From Propionibacteriaceae bacterium (GTDB lineage: Bacteria > Actinomycetota > Actinomycetes > Propionibacteriales > Propionibacteriaceae), in contig DAIESZ010000226.1 of assembly GCA_027346035.1 (NCBI GenBank), forward strand, positions 1 through 6,657: 6,657 bases of DNA, given 5' to 3'. Made by a program: the position numbers and the translations under genes. The notes beneath the pieces are model-generated. The model saw only the letters and a list, made by a program, of their open reading frames with translations, had not been told where the DNA came from and did not search any database. Positions 1 to 6,657 of the stretch are shown here, one piece after another (position 1 is the first letter of the stretch; the number at the start of each line of letters is the position of its first letter).

Positions 1-1668
<1,668 letters not shown>

Positions 1669-1673
1669 CGCCA

Positions 1674-1707
1674 GGATCCGGGCCGCCGCAGCGGACGGCC
1701 CGGATCC
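1674..1707. terminator. GC-rich hairpin after ettA, probable terminator
   Basis: A perfect 12-bp inverted repeat: GGATCCGGGCCG (1674-1685) pairs with CGGCCCGGATCC (1696-1707). The 10-base loop can form three more pairs (CCG/CGG around CAG, with one bulged A). It begins 5 bases after the ettA stop, where a terminator is expected. No T-run follows on either strand, so this is not a textbook intrinsic terminator; stem-only terminators of this sort are commonly proposed in high-GC actinobacteria. Because the stem is symmetric it could act on both convergent transcripts, or protect the 3' end of the ettA message. Confidence 0.7.
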
Positions 1708-1794
1708 GGCGGCGTACGACTAGGTCCCCGCGGCGTACGACTCGGCCCGTTTCGGGCGTCGGGTCGTACGCCGTTGGTCACTTCGTACGCCGCC
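1708..1794. repeat. Nested inverted repeat with four CGTACG-centred motifs
   Basis: Four copies of the motif GGCGTACGA(C) lie here: two forward (1711-1720, 1732-1741) and two reversed (1763-1772, 1783-1791). They nest. The outer arms 1708-1719 and 1783-1794 pair over 12 bases (GGCGGCGTACGA). The inner arms 1731-1741 and 1763-1773 pair over 11 bases (CGGCGTACGAC), extended by three further pairs including a T-G wobble, a two-base bulge, and a GCCCG-TTT-CGGGC tip at 1745-1757. The outer and inner stems are separated by an internal loop of 11 and 9 bases. The structure starts at the base after the ettA hairpin ends. It may act as a bidirectional terminator of the convergent genes, be a dispersed palindromic element, or hold protein-binding sites; the sequence alone does not decide. 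Confidence 0.75.
1731..1773. terminator. Inner hairpin of the nested repeat, candidate bidirectional terminator
   Basis: The inner stem of the nested repeat has about 19 pairs closing on a TTT triloop: 11 perfect pairs, three more, a two-base bulge, then five G-C pairs. It is the strongest single hairpin in the gap between the convergent genes. It lies 62 bases past the ettA stop and 93 bases past the xfp stop, so it is the best candidate for ending the xfp transcript. There is no T-run on either strand, so the terminator role is inferred from position and stem strength. Confidence 0.5.
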
Positions 1795-1834
1795 CGGCCT
1801 CCTACGCCCGGCCTCCTACGCCCCGCCCGGCCTC
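1791..1834. repeat. 14-bp tandem repeat, two copies and a partial
   Basis: The unit CGCCCGGCCTCCTA occurs perfectly at 1791-1804 and 1805-1818. A third, interrupted copy (CGCCCGGCCTC) is at 1824-1834 after five extra bases. The repeat overlaps the right arm of the nested palindrome by four bases, and each unit junction recreates a TACGCC core, so it may have grown by slippage from the same motif. It lies 33 bases beyond the xfp stop, in non-coding DNA. No function can be assigned. Confidence 0.7.
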
Positions 1835-1866
1835 GAAAGCCGCCGGTCACGGCCACCGGGGGTGCC

Positions 1867-4341
1867 TCACTCGTTGTCGCCCCCGGTGTTCGCGGCCCGA
1901 CGTCCCCGGACGCCGGCGGCGCGGGCTCCCGGCCACATCCAGTCGCGCACCTCGGGGATGTCCTCGCCGTGCTCACGGGCGTACATGCGGGCGTCGAGAC
2001 GGGCGTCGCTCATCTGCTGGTGCAGCCCGGCGTAGCGCTGAGCGAGCCCGGGGACCCGGTCGATGACGTCCATCACGAGGTGGTAGCGGTCAAGGTCGTT
2101 GAGCATCAGCATGTCGAACGGCGTCGTGGTGGTGCCCTCCTCCTTGTAGCCGCGCACGTGCAGGTTGTCGTGACCGTGGCGGCGGTAGGTGAGCCGGTGG
2201 ATCAGCCACGGGTAGCCGTGGTAGGCGAACACGATCGGCTTGTCGGCGGTGAAGACGGAGTCGAAGTCGCGGTGCGTCATGCCGTGCGGATGCTCGTCGG
2301 CGTCCTGCAGTCGCATGAGGTCGACGACGTTGACCATCCGCACCCCCAGATCCGGAATGTGCTGGCGCAGCAGGTCGATCGCGGCGAGCACCTCGATCGT
2401 GGGAATGTCACCGGCCGCCGCCATCACCACGTCGGGTTCGCCGCCGGGCTGCTCGTTGCCGGCCCACTCCCAGATGCCGAGGCCGCGGGCGCAGTGCTTG
2501 ACCGCCTCGTCCATGCTCAACCACGTGGGGTTCGGCTGCTTGCCCGCGACGACGACGTTGATGTACTGCTTCGAGCGCAGGCAGTGGTCGAAGGTCGACA
2601 GCAGCGTGTTGGCGTCCGGTGGCAGGTAGACCCGCACGATGTCGGCCTTCTTGTTGATCATGAAGTCGATGAAGCCGGGGTCCTGGTGGCTGAAGCCGTT
2701 GTGGTCCTGACGCCACACGTGTGAACTGAGCAGGTAGGTGAGGCTCGAGATCGGACGCCGCCACGGCAACTCGTTGGTGACCTTGAGCCATTTGGCGTGC
2801 TGGTTGACCATCGAGTCGACGATGTGGATGAACGCCTCGTAGCTCGACATCACCCCGTGCCGCCCGGTGAGCAGGTAGCCCTCGAGCCATCCCTGGCACT
2901 GGTGCTCGCTGAGCATCTCGACCACCTGGCCGTCGCGGCCGAGGAACTGGTCGACGTCGGGTGACTGATAGTCGGCCATCCACTGCTTGTCGGTGGTCTC
3001 GTAGACCGCCTGCAGCCGGTTGGACGCCGTCTCGTCCGGCCCGAACACCCTGAAACTCTTGGGGTTGCGGGCCACGACGTCGCGCAGCCAGGTGCCGAGC
3101 AGCTTGGTGGCCTCGGCGACGCCGGCGCCGTGTGCCTTGATCTCGACCCCGTAGTGACGGAAGTCGGGAAGGTCCAGATCCTTGCGCAGTAGGCCGCCAT
3201 TGGCGACCGGCTGGTCCCCGAGACGCAGGTGCGGCGGCGGGGCGAGGGCGGTGATGTGGTCGCGAACCCGGCCCTCGCCGTCGAACAGCTCGTCGGGCCG
3301 GTACGACGCCAGCCAGTCGACCAGTTGCTGCAGGTGTTCGGCGGTGTCGCGGGCACTGGCCAGCGGAACCTGGTGGGCGCGCCAGCTGCCCTCGGTGCGA
3401 TTGCCGTCGACGTACTTGGGCCCGGTCCAGCCCTTCGGCGTCCGGAACACGATCATCGGCCAGTGCGGACGCTCGGCGCTGTCGGCGCCCCGCTCGTCGG
3501 CCTGGTGGCGGATGCCGGCGATGTGGTCGAGCACCTCGTCGAGAAGCTCCGCGAAGCGCCGGTGGATGCTCACCGGATCTTCGTCATCGAAGCCGGCGGT
3601 GAAGAAGTAGGGGGTGTGGCCATAGCCCTTCATGAGGTCGGCGAGCTCGTCGTCGCCGATCCGGGCGAGCACGGCCGGGTTGGCGATCTTGAAGCCGTTG
3701 AGGTGCAGCACGGGCAGCACGACGCCGTCACTCACCGGGTTGAGGAACTTGTTCGAGTGCCAGCTGGTCGCCAGCGGCCCGGTCTCGGCCTCACCGTCGC
3801 CGACCACCGCGAACACCAGCAGGTCGGGGTTGTCGAAGGCCGCGCCGTAGGCGTGCGACAGGGCGTAGCCGAGCTCGCCGCCCTCGTGGATCGACCCGGG
3901 CGTCTCGGGCGCGACGTGCGAGGGGATGCCGCCCGGGAACGAGAACTGCTTGAACAACCGCTGCAGGCCCACCTCGTCGCGGGAGATGCGGGGGTAGACC
4001 TGGGAGTAGGTGCCGTCGAGATAGCTGTTGGCCACCATGGCCGGGCCACCGTGGCCGGGCCCGGCGATGAACAGGCTGTGCACCTCGCGCTCGACGATGA
4101 TCCGGTTGAGGTGTGCGTAGAGGAAGTTCAGTCCCGGGGTGGTGCCCCAATGGCCGAGCAACCTCGGCTTGACGTCGTCCGTGGTGAGGGGCTCGCGCAT
4201 CAGCGGGTTGTTCATGAGGTAGATCTGCCCCACGGCGAGGTAGTTGGCCGCCCGCCACCAGTCGTGCATGGACCGGAGGTGATCGTCGGACAGGGGAGGG
4301 AGGCCGCACTCGGAACGGGTGCGCCAGGTGACACTGGACAT
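1867..4341 (-). CDS. xfp: Phosphoketolase (xylulose-5-phosphate/fructose-6-phosphate), complete
   Basis: Thiamine diphosphate enzyme of the cytoplasm. It cleaves xylulose-5-phosphate (and in many members fructose-6-phosphate) with phosphate to acetyl-phosphate plus glyceraldehyde-3-phosphate or erythrose-4-phosphate. The 824 residues match the family length (about 790-825). Visible motifs: GHWGTTPG 63-70, GPGHGGP 94-100, FPGGIPSH 135-142, [20 protein letters not shown] 145-164, the diphosphate/metal site starting GDG 181-183, [20 protein letters not shown] 477-496, and NGFSHQDPG 548-556. H64, H97, H142 and E479 fall at the numbers recalled for the bifidobacterial enzyme's active site; H323 and H552 correspond to its H320 and H553. 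ATG at 4341 is chosen because GGAAAGGA lies 5 bases upstream; an in-frame GTG at 4422 would add 27 unconserved residues. The last 20 or so residues, after [10 protein letters not shown], are a poorly conserved basic tail. The dual F6P/X5P specificity cannot be read from the sequence. No acetate kinase gene is adjacent within the window. Confidence 0.97.
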   Translation of the reverse strand: MSSVTWRTRSECGLPPLSDDHLRSMHDWWRAANYLAVGQIYLMNNPLMREPLTTDDVKPRLLGHWGTTPGLNFLYAHLNRIIVEREVHSLFIAGPGHGGPAMVANSYLDGTYSQVYPRISRDEVGLQRLFKQFSFPGGIPSHVAPETPGSIHEGGELGYALSHAYGAAFDNPDLLVFAVVGDGEAETGPLATSWHSNKFLNPVSDGVVLPVLHLNGFKIANPAVLARIGDDELADLMKGYGHTPYFFTAGFDDEDPVSIHRRFAELLDEVLDHIAGIRHQADERGADSAERPHWPMIVFRTPKGWTGPKYVDGNRTEGSWRAHQVPLASARDTAEHLQQLVDWLASYRPDELFDGEGRVRDHITALAPPPHLRLGDQPVANGGLLRKDLDLPDFRHYGVEIKAHGAGVAEATKLLGTWLRDVVARNPKSFRVFGPDETASNRLQAVYETTDKQWMADYQSPDVDQFLGRDGQVVEMLSEHQCQGWLEGYLLTGRHGVMSSYEAFIHIVDSMVNQHAKWLKVTNELPWRRPISSLTYLLSSHVWRQDHNGFSHQDPGFIDFMINKKADIVRVYLPPDANTLLSTFDHCLRSKQYINVVVAGKQPNPTWLSMDEAVKHCARGLGIWEWAGNEQPGGEPDVVMAAAGDIPTIEVLAAIDLLRQHIPDLGVRMVNVVDLMRLQDADEHPHGMTHRDFDSVFTADKPIVFAYHGYPWLIHRLTYRRHGHDNLHVRGYKEEGTTTTPFDMLMLNDLDRYHLVMDVIDRVPGLAQRYAGLHQQMSDARLDARMYAREHGEDIPEVRDWMWPGARAAGVRGRRAANTGGDNE

Positions 4342-4346
4342 GCCGG

Positions 4347-4354
4347 TCCTTTCC
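4347..4354 (-). promoter_or_regulatory. Ribosome binding site of xfp
   Basis: On the minus strand, GGAAAGGA ends 5 bases before the ATG at 4341. It is the only good Shine-Dalgarno match upstream of the phosphoketolase and decides the start in favour of 4341 over the upstream GTG at 4422. Confidence 0.8.
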
Positions 4355-4357
4355 GCA

Positions 4358-4371
4358 GGGGGTAGACCCCC
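4358..4371 (-). promoter_or_regulatory. Short G5/C5 palindrome between xfp promoter and RBS
   Basis: On the minus strand, GGGGG, a four-base spacer TCTA, then CCCCC (4371-4358; the G run extends two bases further, to 4373). It lies directly after the predicted -10 box and ends three bases before the ribosome binding site. If transcription starts about seven bases after the -10 box, the palindrome spans the start point. It could be an operator or a 5'-end hairpin, or simply a chance GC run. It is not convincing as a terminator because no T-run follows. Confidence 0.35.
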
Positions 4372-4373
4372 CC

Positions 4374-4402
4374 ATTCAAGTGCACGAGCGGGTCGGTGCC
4401 AA
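4374..4402 (-). promoter_or_regulatory. Candidate sigma-70-type promoter of xfp
   Basis: In the 88-base gap upstream of xfp the minus strand reads TTGGCA (4402-4397), a 17-base spacer, then TTGAAT (4379-4374). This matches TTGACA in five of six positions and TATAAT in four of six, at the ideal spacing. The predicted start near 4367 would give a leader of roughly 25 bases carrying the ribosome binding site. If real, xfp can be transcribed separately from the upstream flavoprotein gene. Box matches in GC-rich actinobacteria are weak evidence by themselves. Confidence 0.45.
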
Positions 4403-4429
4403 TCCCTTGCGCCGGTTGTCACCCGATGG

Positions 4430-6657
4430 TCACGCGTGCGCCGCGAGCAGCTGCGCCAGCGTCACCGACCCCCGGTCGGCGAGATCGGCCAGCTGCTTGC
4501 GGCAGCTGAAGCCGTCGGCGAGCACGATGGCGTCCGGCCCGGCGGCCTCGACCGCGGGCAGCAGGTCGTGCTCGGCGACCGCCACCGACACCTCGTAGTG
4601 GCCCTTCTCGACGCCGAAGTTGCCGGCCAGTCCGCAGCAGCCGCCAATCGTCACCACCTCGGCCCCGGTGCGGCGCAACAGGTCCGCATCGGCGTCCCAG
4701 CCGAGGACGCTGGCGTGGTGGCAGTGCGGCTGGGCGACGATCGTGTGCCCGCTGAGATCGGGCGGCGTCCAGGCGGGGGTGCCGCGCAACAGTTCGGCGA
4801 GCGTGTGCACCGCGGACGCCACCTCGGCCACCCGCGGCTCGTCGGGCAGCAGTTCGGCGGCGTCGGAACGCCAGACGGCCAGGCAACTCGGCTCCAGACC
4901 GACGATCGGGGTGCCCTTGGCCGCGATCGGCGCGAGCACCTCGAGCGCCCGGCGCAGCTGGGTGCGGGCGCCGTCGAGCTGGCCGGTGGTGATCCAGGTG
5001 AGACCGCAGCACGCGTCCTGCTGGATCACCTGCGGGTCATAGCCGGCGTCGGCGAGGACCGTGACGAGGGCGGCCAGCTGTGAACCCTCGAACGCGTCGG
5101 TGAACGAGTCGACCCACAGCGCGACCGGTTTCCCGGTGCCGTGCAGGTGGCGGAACGCGCGGCGCGCCCGGCCCCCGGTGCGGAACTTCGGCATCGGACG
5201 CCGCTGGTCGACCCCCGCGAGCGCGCGGACGACGTGCCGGACTCCGGGCGTCTGGGTGGCCGTGTTGGCGACGGTGGCGAGTCCGGGCACCGCCGTGACC
5301 AGGCGTCCCCACCGGGGCAGCCACCCCAGGGCGTAGTGGGACGCCGGTCTCAGCCGACCCCTGAAGGCCTCGAACAGCACCCGCGACTTGTAGGCGGCCA
5401 TGTCGATCCCGGTAGGGCAGTCGCTCCGGCAGCCCTTGCACGACAGGCACAGGTCGAGCGCCTCGTGCACCTCGGGGGAGCGCCAGCCCCGGTTCACCAG
5501 GGTGCCGTTGATCATCTCCTGCAGGACCCGGGCCCGCCCGCGGGTGGAGTCCTTCTCGTTGCGGGTGGCCTGGAACGACGGGCACATCACCCCGCCGCCC
5601 CCGGTGGTGTCGGCGAGGCACTTGCCGACACCCGAGCATTGGTGCACGTCGCGGGCGAACTGCGGTGCCTGCAGGCGCAGCGGCGAGAGGAGCGTCTGCG
5701 GCACGCGGACGCGTGCGTCGACCGGATCCGGGTCGACGAGCACACCCGGGTTGAGCATGTTGTGGGGGTCGAACAGGTTCTTGACCTGCCCGAACAGGCC
5801 GAGGGCCTCGGGGGAGTACATCGCGGGCAGCAGGCCGGATCGGGCGCGCCCATCGCCGTGCTCTCCCGACATCGACCCGCCGTGGCGGGCGACGAGCCGG
5901 GCGGCGTCCTCGACGAACGCCTTGTACGCCTGGGGTCCGCCGTCCCGTTCCATCGGGAAGTCGATGCGACAGTGCACGCAGCCGTCGCCGAAGTGGCCGT
6001 AGGGCAGGCCGTGCAGGCTGTGCTCGGTGAGCAGCGCGTCGAACTCGCGGAGGTAGGCGCCGAGGTTCGCGGGCGGCACCGCGGCGTCCTCCCAGCCGGG
6101 ATACGCGGGTTCGTCGAGCGAGACGCCGGCCAGCCCGGCGCCGTCGGCGCGGATCTTCCACAGCACGGTGGCCTGGCGTGGGTCGGTGACGACCCATCCG
6201 TCGAGGCAGCCGGACGCGGCGAGCAGCGCCTCGGCCCGGGCCCGCACCTCGCCGGCGTCGTCGCCGACCACCTCGAGGAACATCCAGCCCTCGCCCCGGG
6301 GGAGCGGCGGCACCGCGGCGTCCCCCTGGCGGCGGCGGACCACGTCGACGATCCGCGCGTCGAGGCCCTCGCAGGCGGTGGGGCGGAAGGGGAGAATCTC
6401 GGGCATCGCGTCGGCGGCCTCGGCCATCGTCGGATACCCCAGCGCGATCATCTGCTGGAACGGGGCATCGGCCACGAGCCTCACCGTCGCGCGGGCGATG
6501 ATGCCCAGTGTCCCCTCAGTGCCCGCGAAGAACCCCGGTACGTCGAAGCCCCGCTCGGGCAGCAGGTGCTCAAGACTGTAGCCGCTCACCTGGCGGGAGA
6601 AGTGGCCGAACTCCGTGCGGATCGTGCCGAGGTTTCGGTTCACGAGGTCGCGCAGTC
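4430..6657 (-). CDS. Fusion FAD-linked oxidase / Fe-S / CCG-domain dehydrogenase (D-2-hydroxyacid type), 5'-partial
   Basis: Likely oxidises a D-2-hydroxyacid such as D-lactate or D-2-hydroxyglutarate at FAD and passes electrons through Fe-S clusters to a quinone. The fragment has 741 residues (Leu at 6655-6653 counted as 1). It opens with the end of the FAD-binding domain (GTEGTLGII 45-53). The FAD-oxidase C-terminal domain follows to about 306, with HFGDGCVH 221-228 (the HxGDGxxH metal/substrate motif), SGEHGDG 263-269 and [10 protein letters not shown] 295-304. A ferredoxin-like part has C340, C346, C358-Pro and the classic C403-x2-C406-x2-C409-x3-C413-Pro. Two CCG half-domains follow: C549-C550-G with C591, then C645, C673-C674-G and C718. 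No signal peptide or membrane span is seen. The frame is open to the right edge, so the GTG at 6643 is internal; about 200 or more residues, including most of the FAD-binding fold, should lie outside. xfp starts 88 bases downstream on the same strand. The substrate is not decidable here; E. coli YdiJ and Dld-type fusions are the nearest recalled architectures. Confidence 0.9.
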   Translation of the reverse strand, partial: LRDLVNRNLGTIRTEFGHFSRQVSGYSLEHLLPERGFDVPGFFAGTEGTLGIIARATVRLVADAPFQQMIALGYPTMAEAADAMPEILPFRPTACEGLDARIVDVVRRRQGDAAVPPLPRGEGWMFLEVVGDDAGEVRARAEALLAASGCLDGWVVTDPRQATVLWKIRADGAGLAGVSLDEPAYPGWEDAAVPPANLGAYLREFDALLTEHSLHGLPYGHFGDGCVHCRIDFPMERDGGPQAYKAFVEDAARLVARHGGSMSGEHGDGRARSGLLPAMYSPEALGLFGQVKNLFDPHNMLNPGVLVDPDPVDARVRVPQTLLSPLRLQAPQFARDVHQCSGVGKCLADTTGGGGVMCPSFQATRNEKDSTRGRARVLQEMINGTLVNRGWRSPEVHEALDLCLSCKGCRSDCPTGIDMAAYKSRVLFEAFRGRLRPASHYALGWLPRWGRLVTAVPGLATVANTATQTPGVRHVVRALAGVDQRRPMPKFRTGGRARRAFRHLHGTGKPVALWVDSFTDAFEGSQLAALVTVLADAGYDPQVIQQDACCGLTWITTGQLDGARTQLRRALEVLAPIAAKGTPIVGLEPSCLAVWRSDAAELLPDEPRVAEVASAVHTLAELLRGTPAWTPPDLSGHTIVAQPHCHHASVLGWDADADLLRRTGAEVVTIGGCCGLAGNFGVEKGHYEVSVAVAEHDLLPAVEAAGPDAIVLADGFSCRKQLADLADRGSVTLAQLLAAHA

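Noticed and set aside
1843..1859. Small hairpin CCGGT/ACCGG close to the xfp stop
   Set aside because: Only five pairs with a seven-base loop and no T-run; in DNA this GC-rich such a stem is expected by chance and larger stems lie further on.
1669..1866. CRISPR array or mobile-element ends in the repeat-rich gap
   Set aside because: The repeats are short, irregularly spaced and partly inverted, with no uniform spacers, no transposase and no flanking target duplication.
1774..2724. 316-codon plus-strand open frame antisense to the xfp 3' half
   Set aside because: It lies opposite a complete, strongly conserved phosphoketolase. Its translation is low-complexity, rich in Val, Asp, His and Arg, with no recognisable motif, as expected of a shadow frame in high-GC DNA.
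3229..4365. 378-codon plus-strand open frame antisense to the xfp 5' half
   Set aside because: Same reason: it mirrors xfp codons and shows no domain motif. Long antisense open frames are normal at this GC content.
4342..4422. 27-residue N-terminal extension of xfp from a GTG at 4422
   Set aside because: The extension does not match the family N-terminus, would cover the candidate promoter, and the good ribosome binding site sits before the ATG at 4341.
5037..6197. 386-codon minus-strand open frame overlapping the flavoprotein gene
   Set aside because: It is an arginine- and proline-rich out-of-frame reading of a region whose in-frame product has clear FAD-oxidase and Fe-S motifs.

Overview
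The window holds three protein-coding genes and reads as ordinary chromosome of a high-GC actinobacterium. Third codon positions are almost all G or C. The ABC-F protein carries the C-terminus usual for Actinomycetota (a conserved RPH...HRKLTRG-like tail). I cannot place it below phylum; a propionibacterial or nocardioid relative would fit, but this is only an impression from recalled family sequences.

Layout, left to right: (1) positions 1-1668, plus strand, the translation factor EttA, missing only about seven N-terminal codons at the left edge. (2) Positions 1669-1866, a 198-base gap between convergent genes that is unusually structured. It has a perfect 12-bp hairpin just after ettA, then an 87-base nested inverted repeat built from four copies of a CGTACG-centred motif, then two and a partial copies of a 14-bp tandem repeat. 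(3) Positions 1867-4341, minus strand, a complete phosphoketolase (xfp), with a clear ribosome binding site and a plausible own promoter in the 88-base gap upstream. (4) Positions 4430-6657, minus strand, a large fusion flavo-iron-sulfur dehydrogenase (FAD-linked oxidase plus [4Fe-4S] plus paired CCG domains, D-lactate/D-2-hydroxyacid dehydrogenase-like), cut at its N-terminus by the right edge.

The two minus-strand genes point the same way, and both plausibly serve central carbon metabolism. Phosphoketolase turns xylulose-5-phosphate or fructose-6-phosphate plus phosphate into acetyl-phosphate. The flavoprotein oxidises a 2-hydroxyacid (perhaps D-lactate) and passes electrons through Fe-S clusters to the respiratory chain. 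Whether they share a transcript is undecided, because xfp seems to have its own promoter. The acetate kinase gene often found next to xfp is not in the window. EttA is an unrelated translation gene and only a convergent neighbour.

I found no evidence of a mobile element, CRISPR array, RNA gene or defence system. The most interesting non-coding object is the nested palindrome between ettA and xfp, which is more elaborate than a simple terminator.
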